The position numbers were made by a program, and so were the translations under genes. The notes under the pieces are model-generated. The model did no database searches. It worked only from the letters and a program-made list of their open reading frames with translations, and was not told the origin of the DNA. Positions 51,839 to 61,800 of a DNA stretch of 64,000 bases are shown here, one piece after another. Each line of letters opens with the position of its first letter. The first letter of the stretch is position 1. The stretch is from Hyaloscypha bicolor E (Eukaryota; Ascomycota; Leotiomycetes; Helotiales; Hyaloscyphaceae), in NCBI RefSeq assembly GCF_002865645.1, contig NW_020194627.1:1178001-1242000 (forward strand), given 5' to 3'.

Positions 51839-52681
51839 TTAATTATTAAAGAAGTCTTTCCTGCCATACTTGTTCTCTAGCAGACCCTTTTTATACTCTT
51901 CCACTTTAATACCGTTATACTTATAAGACGCCCTAATTGCACCGCCCTTCTAATTACTACTATACGCATTACCGGCCAGACCCTTACTACCGAGCGTAAT
52001 ATTCGAGTACTAGTGACTTGCAACTACTTCCTTTACCGTTTTTTGAAGCAGGCCATTAATATCTATAGCTATATTCTCAATTAGCTCGAGAGACTGCTTG
52101 TCGCTAATCTCTGCTGCTTCTTATTAGACAAGCATGGCTTGGGCCTGAGGTATAGGGAATAATTTTTCAATCTTGTTAATAAATAAGACGATCTGTTCGA
52201 GAAGGTCTTTTAGAGTGGACCGGTAATAGAGAGCCCAGCTAGCAAGGTTTAAGAATCAACCCTTCTTTTAATGCTATATAGCCAAGCCTTTTATCTTATT
52301 ATCTAGTATAACTATCTTTGGATCCATATTGCCTGTCAAATATACTAAGAGATCCTTACTAGCCTTTATAGTCAACTTGTACTTCTTGGAGATGCTCTCG
52401 GTATCCGCAAAGAGTATAAGAATTTGGAGTAATATATCCTTTGCAAGTTAGATCTCGGTTATAGTAGTATCCTGCCTGCCTAGTTTAGGATCGTCGTAGA
52501 TATTGACAGACTCGCCCTATTATATAAGACGGAGGCTCGCGTAGTTGAGAGCAAGCTGGCTAGTCGTGAAATCTCGACCGAAGTGGCGGCCAAACTGGAC
52601 GTACTCGAAGCAGTCAATACAAGCAGTGAAAGCAGATGCAATGCCAATGGCACCGGAGATAATGCCGAACGGCTCTGCCAT
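51839..52681 (-). pseudogene. HET-S-like HeLo / prion-domain gene, RIP-killed
   Basis: One uninterrupted 281-codon frame on the minus strand, ATG at 52,681 to TAA at 51,839, with about ten internal stops and no frameshift. It matches the HeLo family from the first residues: MAEPFG, then CIDCFEYVQFG and HFGRD, GESVNIYDDPK, SKKYKLT. HET-S, a membrane-damaging cell-death protein, has the same layout and length (289 aa). The C-terminal 70 residues hold two sigma-type repeats with the G-N landmark: KGLAGNAYSSN, then KGLLENKYGRKDFFNN at the very end, like the HET-s prion domain that ends in an FW-type motif. Stops fall where Trp/Gln/Arg codons are expected, as made by C-to-T change. It is divergent from the NACHT-WD40 relic, with a transposon between. 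Non-functional as it stands. Confidence 0.85.
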
Positions 52682-52778
52682 TGTTAAGATTAATGGTAAT
52701 GCAAGAGATATACTAGAGGTTGAGGGAGAGAGTTAGTAGGAAGTCTTTACCAGAATTTCAGCCGCAGCCTTATTATCT

Positions 52779-54045
52779 TACGAGCCTGGTTGCATAAGTC
52801 TGTATTTTTCAGGCTGTTTTAGCGAGCGCACCTCCCAATTTTAACAACCCCACCAATATACCTACTACCCCCCCACTACTTGTATTTAACCACGCTCTAG
52901 GCTTTGAAATTGATACGAAACATAAGGAGGCGATATGCCAGCTCTATGGCTTTGGAGAGAAGTTAACTGCAGAGCTAATGGAGCGCTATAAGCTTGGCAA
53001 AACCACTATTTATTACGTTTTGGAGTATAATGCGCCGGAGCGAGCTCGTTCTGGTCGAACCGGTAGATTACAGCTTTTGACGGACGCGCGAGTCAACAAG
53101 ATTATCGAATATTGCGCTAAGAATTGGGAACAAAGAATTATGGACTATTAAGCTCTGGTTGACGAGCTAGAATTGGAATGCACGGCTTCTATATTATAGA
53201 AACGACTCCACTAAAGAGGCTATTTTCGCTGTATCGCTTGTTAAAAACCTTACCTTATTGCCGCACAAGTTCTTGGTCGATTACTTTGGGCGATTATATA
53301 TATATTTTGGTACGAGGAATGGCTAAAGGTACTTTGGTCGGACGAGGTCACATTCTTAGTAGGGGGAAGGACAGTGAAGTGTAAAGTAATAAGAAATAAG
53401 TCGGAGCGGACACATCCAACTTGTATATAATACCAGTTTTACTACGGCGGTACGGTACTAGTTAATGTATAGGGAGCGATTGGATATAGCTATAAGAGTC
53501 CTTTAATATTTATCTACGGTTCTAGTAAGAAGGGTGCCTTTACGCAAAAGAATTATCTCTCTCAAGTTCTCGAATATATCCAGCCAATTCTTGAGGCTTT
53601 TGCGGCTGTAACCCATCTCTTTTGCCCCTCTGTCAAGCCCTTATTTATGGAAGACGGCAACTCAGCTTACGGTCACAAGTCGACGAGAAACTGCTGTGCT
53701 CGATATCGTACTATATATGGTATTATTTTAATGCCTCACTTGTTAATAAGCCCTAATATGAATCTAATTGAGAAGTATTAGAGGAGAATCAAGTCGGTAT
53801 TATACAGACAAAGGCATTAACCCACTACAGTTGCGGAGATGGAAGCAATAGTACTAGAGGAATGGAACAGGATACTATAAGATTGGATAAATAAGCTGAT
53901 TCTAAAGCAGAAGTATTGGGTTCAGATGCTAATGAAGCATTATAGATAGTCAACTCCTAATTAAATATAATATAGTCGTGAATTAATTAGAGTGAAGTGT
54001 GCCTGATAGCCTGAAAAACACAGACTTATGTGACCAGGCTCGTTA
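52779..54045 (+). mobile_element. Tc1/mariner-like DNA transposon, about 1.27 kb
   Basis: Inverted ends of about 40 bp. The left starts ACGAGCCTGG, then CATAAGTCTGTATTTTTCAG; the complement of the right end reads ACGAGCCTGG, then CATAAGTCTGTGTTTTTCAG. TA dinucleotides sit at the boundaries, as expected for the superfamily, although the left one is ambiguous by a base. The interior is filled by a broken transposase gene. It sits in the intergenic region between the HET-S-like and NLR relics, leaving only about 275 bp of original DNA between them. Confidence 0.85.
52850..53963 (+). pseudogene. Tc1-like transposase relic
   Basis: Translates through stops as a Tc1/mariner transposase. It has an N-terminal helix-turn-helix region (YGFGEKLTAELMERYKLGKT), an RSGRTGR linker and a DDE core. 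The first Asp lies in VLWSDEVTFL (codon at 53,341), the second in MEDGNSAYGHKS (53,653) and the Glu in MNLIEKYW (53,770). In the frame as it stands, 38 residues separate the second Asp from the Glu, more than the 34 of classical Tc1. The three catalytic residues survive, but several TAG/TAA codons, one directly after RIMDY, break the frame. No indel is needed to read it. Confidence 0.8.
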
Positions 54046-54223
54046 GTGACCTTTCCGCTATAGGGCAAATGCATTGTGCCTCTCATTAATAACGAGATCG
54101 TGTTAGTACCGATTTGCGAGAGAAGGTAGAGCTTTTTGCACTATATAACTAATTGACTAGGGCTATAGGCTCTCGCAAGCGCTTTCTCTACTTTACGGCA
54201 GCTAGCTTATACGGTGGATTGCA
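54046..54223. promoter_or_regulatory. Remnant upstream region of the NACHT-WD40 relic
   Basis: About 178 bp between the transposon and the NLR start. Together with 52,682-52,778 it is what remains of the divergent intergenic region. It contains an inverted pair TTGCGAGAGAAGGTAGAGC and CTCTCGCAAGCGCTTTCTC. No promoter element could be verified. Confidence 0.35.
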
Positions 54224-55292
54224 ATGTCAGATCCCGAGCAGCCAGGTTGGGCTAGTAACTAGTACCGAAATATTCGGGTTAATAAAGGCATAAAAGCCCA
54301 TTTTGGAAATATATATTATACTAGTTAGCTTCTTGCAAGTATAAAGAAGACTCTTACTATAAACTGACATATAATAGGCCGAGAAGACCCCCTCAGCCTC
54401 CTTCTGTCTGCAATACAGGTGCCGTTTAATTCCCGCGACCAGTAATATAAATCTGCCTGCCTCCCTAATATATATATTGACCTTCTATAAGAGATTTATA
54501 ATTGGGCTAATAGAACAGACAGACAAGATAAGCGATATATTTTCTGGCTAAACGGCCTAGCTAGAACGGGAAAGTTAATAGTCGCCCGTACTATTACCCG
54601 CAAATATAATAAGCAGAAGCGTCTTGAAGCCAGCTTCTTCTTCTTAAAGGGTGGCGGAGATATGAGCCATGTAGTTAAGTTCTTTATGAGTCTTGCCGTA
54701 TAGCTTGCATATGCCATGCCATCTCTCTAAACCTATATCCGTAATACTATAAGAGAGCGGAGTAATATTGCGAATCTGTTCCTATTAGACTAGTGGTACT
54801 AGCTTGTTTTCGGTCCCCTATTAAGGCTAGAGAAATCCTACCAGTTCTATATTTTTGTTATTAATACGCTTAATAAGTATAAAGGTAATAATAATATCCA
54901 GATTATTCTAGAGCTTTTAGCTAAGGCTTAATTACTAAAAATAATATGACTTCGAGTTTTTCTAATGAGTAGACCCGAAATTCTAATCCGATACGGTATA
55001 TAATATATTCTATAAGCTAAATACGAAGACTTTATACTTTATAATATACCGCTTATAATTATTAACTATAATATCTCTTTATTTCTGGAATATAATCTAG
55101 GGATAATTAGGCAGGAGTAAAGTCTTAGAATATACTAGTTAGGCAAAGTAGTTCTGGGACAGCTAGTTCTATATACTTGTAGCCTCTTTATTTGGGCGGT
55201 AATGGCATGTCGGTTTATCTGTAAAGGAAAGCGATTTGTACTAAAGAGACTAGATATAATTCTTAAGGGCGGCAGTAGTAGTGCTATTGTAG

Positions 55293-55509
55293 TGGGGATT
55301 TTATCCCCTGGTCACGTGGTTCTGTCATGTGACCTCCGGACATCCGTACAGTCCGCAGTCCGCTTATATTACCCCTCTCTCCTTCTTAGTTCTTAGAAAT
55401 AAACCAACCTTCACTCTCTAATTTCACTCCTTACTCGTATACTGTGATCCCACACTGTGGAAGCCCATTCTACTCTATATATTACTTCGTATTTTATATC
55501 CCCATTATA
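55293..55509. mobile_element. 217-bp solo-LTR-like insert in the NLR relic
   Basis: Begins TGGGGATTTTATCCCC and ends near ATATCCCCATTATA, giving short inverted ends (TGGGGAT / ATCCCCA). It is flanked by CTATTGTAG (55,284-55,292) and CTATTATAG (55,510-55,518), probably a target duplication altered by one transition. It interrupts the NLR between SSSAIV and PEKYLNE. It is less RIP-mutated than its host. Solo LTR is the best guess; a small DNA element is possible. Confidence 0.6.
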
Positions 55510-55639
55510 CTATTATAGTACCAGAGAAGTACCTCAATGAGATTTACCTTACTATTCTCAAAAACTCGATTTCTTTAGAATATTCGAATAAAGAGAAACG
55601 AGAGATATGTAATATATTAAAGTATATACTTGGAAGTAT

Positions 55640-55765
55640 AGTAGTACTACTTTTGAAGGCGATTTGAGAATTATATCCTATATTGGATTCAGTTAAAACC
55701 AAGTATTTTTCGAAGGCGATTTGGGGATTATATCCTAGATTGGATTGAGTTAAAACCAAAAGTAC
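55640..55765. repeat. About 60-bp tandem duplication in the NLR relic
   Basis: Two copies of a unit containing GAAGGCGATTTG, ATTATATCCTA and GTTAAAACCAA, at about 55,655 and 55,712. They lie at the junction where the NACHT C-terminal region meets the surviving WD40 blades, so they may mark the deletion event that removed the rest of the propeller. Confidence 0.7.
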
Positions 55766-56163
55766 AAGTATATTGGAATACTGTACTACAGATACTCGAG
55801 GGCCACTCTGCCGGGGTTAGCTCCATGGCCTTTTCACGCGACGGCAAGCAGGTCGTATCGGGCTCGCTCAATAAGACGGTGCGGCTCTGGGACGCCGCTA
55901 TGGGCAAAGTACAGTGGACGCTCGAAGGCCACTCTGCCGGGGTCAGCTCCGTAGCCTTCTCACGCGACTATAAGCTACTACCTACCTTACGTGTGTCTAA
56001 TTATTGGGTAGCAGAAGGTGAAGCGAATATTCTCTGGCTACCTTCTAATTACCGATTTATATAAAATGCTATTTGGGATTAAACTATCGTTTTAGGACAT
56101 TTATTAAAGGAACTCTCATTTCTTAAATTTAAACAAGGACCAAAGCTTATAATATATAACTAA

Positions 56164-57773
56164 TATCTGGTAACCTTTATACTATAATCTTTATATTATA
56201 TCTTTTTTTCTTTTTATTTCTATTTTATAGAGGGTTTAAGGAGAGTGTAACGGCGGGACTAAGGTAATAGTCAAAGGCTTAAAGTTCCATGAATCTCATA
56301 TATTGAAAATACTAAGCTAGAGAGTAAAGAAGGGAGGAATGCCGGCCTGCGACGATTTAGCACTTCCACGCAGTGCAGGCTGGAAACCAAGGGCTTTTAT
56401 ACTCTTGGGCTAAGACTGAATTACGACCTTTAATATCGAGACCCCGATAACGCCATTGCAATCGCCTGCAAGCGATACCTACGATCGAGATCCGAGAAAA
56501 AAAAATTTCACGATATAACCCTCTATTTTTGACCTCCTCTTATATATTATAATTTGTTCAAATATATACCCATAACTGGAAGAAAGGGCCGGGCGAAAAT
56601 ATAAAAGGGAAAAAGGCAGGTTATAGTTATAGTCTATAAGAAGGACAGGAAGGATTTTGGTTAGATAAGAAAGGGAGCCGTAAATAGACTACCGGAAATT
56701 CTAGTTAATATCTGGATATATAACTATTTATATATAAAAGAGGGCCTGGGATAGAAGGACCTGAGGCGACTACTATTTGTCTAGAAAGCCTTTTATATAA
56801 AGATATATATATAAAATAGAGAGATCTGGAATATTTATTTATTTATTTCTGAGGCAAGAAGCCGAATATCTGTTTAGGGAAGACTATAGGTTATAATAGA
56901 ATATAATATAGAAATAGAAAGGAGTTTTACTAGTTTCTTTTCTTAAAAAGCTAATCTATTACTTTATATAGGCTGTCTGGTCTATATAAGCTATACTATA
57001 TAGTTATTAACTAATAAAGTATATTAAAAGAAGAAGAAGAAAAAAAAGAAAAAAGAGAGAGAAATACCTTAACCTTTAGTACTGCTTTGTCTAAACCTTT
57101 TGGCTTAATTCTGTTTTATATCTGTTTTCTGATTTCTATTTCCGGCAGATCCTATAGTTATACTAGCTATTACAGGAAATATAAGACTTTATAGTAATTA
57201 ATAATTACTATTCGGTTTCTAGAATCTTCTAGATTATTTTATATAAGATTTTATATAAGATTTTTATATCTAGACCAAATATAGTACTATTACTAGACTT
57301 TAAAGTTATTATTAAGCTAGATATAATACCTGATATATATAAGGTATTAAAGTGCCTCTAGCTATTACTAGCCTTAATATCTAAGGTATTAGAAATTAGA
57401 TTTAATATAAATAAAACATATAGGGCTATTTTATACTAAGCCAAAATTATTAGCTAAAATACTAATTTATATAATAATCTTACTTGAATTTTATTTACTA
57501 TAGTACTATTTAGCTAATAATAATTTTATATATAGTACTAAGACTTTAGATCTTGAATAAGACTCTTTTAGAAGTATTAGATATAATATAAGGTTAGTAG
57601 TAAAGCTATAATAAAGGAATACTATTATATTATAAATTAATATTTTTTATAAATCAGATATAGTAACCGCTAATAAGTTCTTGTAATTTAAGTAAATTAT
57701 ATTAAAACTCACGAGGAATACCGTTTTATTTCAAGGCAATTTTGCGTAATAACTATATAAAAGAATTAAAACA
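56164..57773. other. AT-rich degraded repeats
   Basis: Starts with about 300 bp of moderate G+C: TGTAACGGCGGGAC at 56,248 resembles the start of an LTR, and an inverted pair GCCTGC / GCAGGC lies near 56,346-56,390. The sequence then becomes RIP-degraded. A long A/G-only tract at about 57,027-57,064 resembles a polypurine tract. No gene recognised. Confidence 0.4.
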
Positions 57774-58006
57774 TAGACTAACTCGAACAATTCTAATTAA
57801 TCTGTCTCTTTAGAATTAAATTATAATGGAAGAGGTTTGGAATTTGGTAAGGGAAAGGTGCGGGGTATAAGAATTAAGCGAAAATAGGTGTGAAATCACG
57901 ATTTAACTTCCCTTCCCACGATTTACTCCTTAATTAATCTACGACCTTAGCATATAAATACTTTGTAAAGAGACAGAAATACACAAAATATTCGAGTTAG
58001 TTAGGT
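57774..58006. repeat. Inverted-repeat (MITE-like) element
   Basis: Arms of about 40 bp: the left starts GACTAACTCGAA and ends CTGTCTCTTTA (57,774-57,811). The right, from 57,968, is its imperfect complement, ending in TTCGAGTTAGTTAGG. The loop of about 150 bp has a normal composition patch. No target duplication was identified. Confidence 0.55.
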
Positions 58007-58099
58007 GCTAGTTGGGCGTTGTATTAAATTAATCCCTTTACTATAAAACTCAGAAGTGAATCAGGTGACTTTTGTAGTAAAAACACCAAATCACGAGAA

Positions 58100-59960
58100 C
58101 TTGTTGACTAGTACTATATAATTTTCTAGTAAAAGAAATTTAAGATATCTAGAAATAGCTATAGAATATAATCTATTAGAAATTATAAGAGATATTAAAA
58201 TATATATTAATTTTAAGATACTTTAAATTAAAATACCTTTTATTTTTTTAATATATTAGTTTTTTTAGTATATAGAAATAGATATTAGAAATAAACTTTC
58301 AAATAACTTAAAGTTATTATAATTATATCTATTATATATCTGTTATCTATATCTCTAAAAAGCTTTACTCTTTTCAGATCTGTTTCTAGAAAGCTATAGT
58401 CTCTAAAAAGCTATACTTGCTTTAGTATAATTACTATAAAGCCATTTACTTTTTAGTATAATTGCTTTAAAGCTATAGCCTTTATAGAACTATAATTTCT
58501 TTAATATAATCTCTATAAACCTTTTGTTTTTAGAAAGCTATATAATATAATTTCTAAGAAGCCATTTCTTGCTTAAGCCAGTTCTGGCTATTTTGCTTTT
58601 AAGAGAGCTAATTCTTGCTCTTAAAAGATAACTATCTAATAGAAGGCATTTCTGGCACTTAATTATTAAGTTAATTATAGCTATTTATTAAAAAGCCATT
58701 TCTGGTATCTTAGCTTATAGTAGCTATATTTAGTTATATATTATTTTGGTTATATATATATATTACTTAAAAGAAAATTTATAAGAAATTATAGGTTATT
58801 AGAAGAAAATTTATAGAAGTATATAATTTATAAAAGGCTATAGGCTTCTAGTAAAAAATTTATAGGAGTATATAGCTCTTGGAAATACTAGCTTAATAAG
58901 GGCCGGAGAAAAAAATAACTAAGTAGTTATTAAATATATAGCTAAAAAGAATTCTAAACTTTTAATTTATTAATTTTAATAATTCTTGAAATATTACTAG
59001 TTAATTATATTTTGTATTTTAAAAAGAATAATTGAGATTTTAATAAGTCTATTAAATACTTTATTTCTATTTTTAGGCTATATATAATTACTAGAGCTAC
59101 TATTTAGTACTATTATAATATAGAAAGAAATTCGATTATATATATAAGTAAAAATAGAATATTTCTATTAAGTTTTATAAGTAAGTTATATTTATATTAC
59201 TTCTTTAGCTTATTCTAATAATATTAACTAACTTCTTTATATTTCTTTATAGTTTCTAAATACTTTTATTATATATAAATTTAATATCTTTCTATTATTT
59301 TCTTTATATATTATACTTCCAAAAGTACTTGCTTTCTTTATAAGTATTTATTTAGCCTCTATATAACTGTTTTTATAGATATTTCGGATATATTAGATAT
59401 AGCTTAATAAAACTTAAAGTATTATAGTTTAAAATACCTATTACTATTTTAGTTACTTCTTAATTTATAGCTATTTGGTCTGAAAAAAAAATCTTTCTTC
59501 TCTTATATACTTAATACTAATTTTATAAATATAGAAAAAGCGTTTCTAGATAAACTATATAATTAATTATATATTATATATATTATATTTACTATTTAAG
59601 GTTAGTAAAGAACTCTATTAAAGGAACTTTATTATAATTCGAGAATAAAGATTACTATTAGCTTATAGATATAGCTAGTATAATTCTATAGAACATATTA
59701 TAAAAAAGTTTTTAATTTATAGATATTAGAGATTCTAGTAGAGCTATATAGACCAGTACTAATAGGAAAGGTATTCTTTAAGTAAAAAATAAAGCTTGCC
59801 TCTTTATAAAGTTACTTGTTAATAAGAAGAAGCTGCCCAAATCTTTTCCTATATCTTGGCCTTCTATTGCCCTTATAATCCCAGATATATTTGGCTAGTA
59901 AACTATATATTTTAATATTATAAGATGAAATAAGGATTATAGAATAGATAATATTATATA
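58100..59960. other. AT-rich degraded repeats
   Basis: Includes a fragment at about 58,240-58,290 that resembles one end of the MITE at 62,807-63,050 (TTTAGTATATAGAAATAGATATTA). It also holds an irregular series at 58,340-58,690 with recurring AAGCCATTTCTGGC-like phrases, probably a decayed tandem repeat, and related phrases (AAAATTTATAGAAGTATATA) at 58,780-58,880. No gene. Confidence 0.45.
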
Positions 59961-61800
59961 ACTTAATCGGGAGCGAGAAGAAAGTGGCCATACTATGCTA
60001 CGGATTAAAGAGATTATATTATTATTATACTATATAGTCGCTTGCAAAATCGGCTTTGTCCCTTTTCGCCTAAAAAAAAAGTGAGTACAGACCACCTCAT
60101 CCGTTTTTGGCGCTGGTTGGTACTACGCCGTAACTCCTTTGTTATCCCTTGTACTCTAAAGTACCTGGCCTGGGCAACCTCTATTAAAGGTTACTGTATA
60201 ACACTTAGCCACTTGCGTACTATACACTTGGAATCTGGGGAGCTGACCAGGGATGCAATACTTCTTAAACCTCTCACATCTTATATTTCTTATTCTATTA
60301 CTATAATAATACTTTAATTATATAATCTATAGTATCTATAATTATTTATAAATATCAGAGGTTTGCATGCCATCAAAGTTTAGACTCCACAAAGTGTCTC
60401 CTTTACAACTGAGGCCATACTGCAATAAGCCCCATTTGTGAATTTCATTTACTCAATTAGGCTACTCTCGGATAGCATATTCGCAGAAGAGTCTTCTCTC
60501 AATAGCCTCTTTATCATATACCCAGTCTACCTGCCTGTGCCTGCCTCATTAAGAGGAGATTAAATGATCCAGTAATGGGTTTGTATCCGGCAAATTGGAG
60601 GTGTAGTGCCGGACTGTCATCAAGTCTTTGCTTTCCGTATTACGGAATACAGTTACTACCGGTCAAACAAGGCCAGAGAGCCCGTATAATAAATCTGCTA
60701 CGTCGCAGCATCCTCAGACTCGCCGTCTCGCCTCAACTCGATTATAATACATAGGCCGTATAGTAATCCAATCGCAAACCAAGGTACTAATCATAACCTC
60801 AGCTCAGGCCAAAGGGATTCCTGTTTTATATTCCGTAACGCTTCATTTCCCACTATTCCGTGGCAATATCTTTCAAAGAGTCATCGTCATATGTGATCCA
60901 TATATTGGCCCCGCCCAGGCTTGCAATCGATCGTTTCGACGTCCGCCAATTCATATGGGAGAATGCGATTAAGTTAGTATCGGTTTTCGAAGCTACAGAG
61001 AGAGCTTAGTATTGCTTCTCGAGGTGTTAAGAAGGCTTTGAGAGACAGATACTAAGGGGCTATTACTAGAGTCAGAGCCCGTCCTGCTTGGCCATCTCTA
61101 CGGCATACGACTCGTTGACCCATAGGCTCGTTGACAAGGTTATAGCGACTAATCAATCTTCCCCTCCAAGTGGTTTCGTTGCGTGAGGATCGGTATTAGG
61201 ACGTTGAAAGACTCTATGGCTCGAAATATTCATGCGGAGGGCTCTGAGGCGGTGTATTGGTATCAGCCGCACCCGTGACGGAAGGGGTGTCTTCGAGTAT
61301 GATGAGAGGATTGGAGGGTATATCTCCCTCGTGGCGTATCTCGACTCGATGGTGACGGACAAGAGGCAAGTCAGTAGTCTGTTTATGCCGATTTTATAGG
61401 AGACTTACACGCCTGGAAGATACTGTCGATCTGCTCGTCGGACGGTCCAGAGACTTCTTCGGCAGTAGAACTGTCTAGAGAGACCTCATCTAACGACACC
61501 CAACAGCCCAAAAATACACGTTTGTAGCCTGTCATCTTGAAGCACTGCTGAACGGCTCACTAGCATTGCCCGCTGGTGTTATGGCGCGTTGAAGTGGGAA
61601 ATGCGCTCGTGGGAACGAAATTCAAATGTTTGGTGAATGACGAGTCGGCGGCAGCGAATTCCCGAACGATGGGTGATGTTTGCAACCACCAGAACCCTGG
61701 TGACCTGGTGAACCACCACGTGGAGAACAGCCATATCAAAGGTCAACAGTTTGAGAATCAATCGTGAATGCGAACTGGAAGAAAGAACCGACGATTAAAC
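59961..61800. other. GC-normal stretch without a convincing gene
   Basis: Composition returns to normal between about 60,380 and 61,790. Frames of 60-90 codons exist on both strands, for example 61,153-61,362 minus and 61,576-61,767 plus. None has a recognised domain and several lack an ATG. On the minus strand near 60,890 the run GGANIWITYDDDSLKDIATE suggests a protein relic I cannot name. The stretch may be a decayed single-copy gene or a non-coding insert that escaped RIP. Confidence 0.35.

Larger units (their letters stand above)
54224..56163 (+). pseudogene. NWD2-like NACHT-WD40 NLR relic
   Basis: Starts MSDPEQPGWASN. Residues about 16-34 read NIRVNKGIKAHFGNIYYTS, a single sigma-type motif with the G-N landmark, as expected for the NLR partner of a HET-S-like protein. 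A NACHT domain follows: the Walker A region reads GLARTGKLIVA (Gly and Ser lost) and the Walker B-like stretch FVINTLNKYK has lost its acidic residues. A 217-bp insert breaks the frame at 55,293. After it the frame resumes at PEKYLNEIYLTIL, then a short duplicated stretch, then two WD40 blades (LEGHSAGVSSMAFSRDGKQVVSG...) and a C-terminal region ending in QGPKLI. Intact relatives have many more WD40 repeats, so most of the propeller is deleted. Numerous TAG/TAA codons. Non-functional. Confidence 0.8.

Noticed and set aside
54496..54717. 73-codon minus-strand frame
   Set aside because: It lies antisense to the NACHT relic, which has clear family motifs on the plus strand.
60042..60317. 91-codon plus-strand frame
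   Set aside because: It starts at TTG rather than ATG and ends in AT-rich DNA; no domain is recognised.
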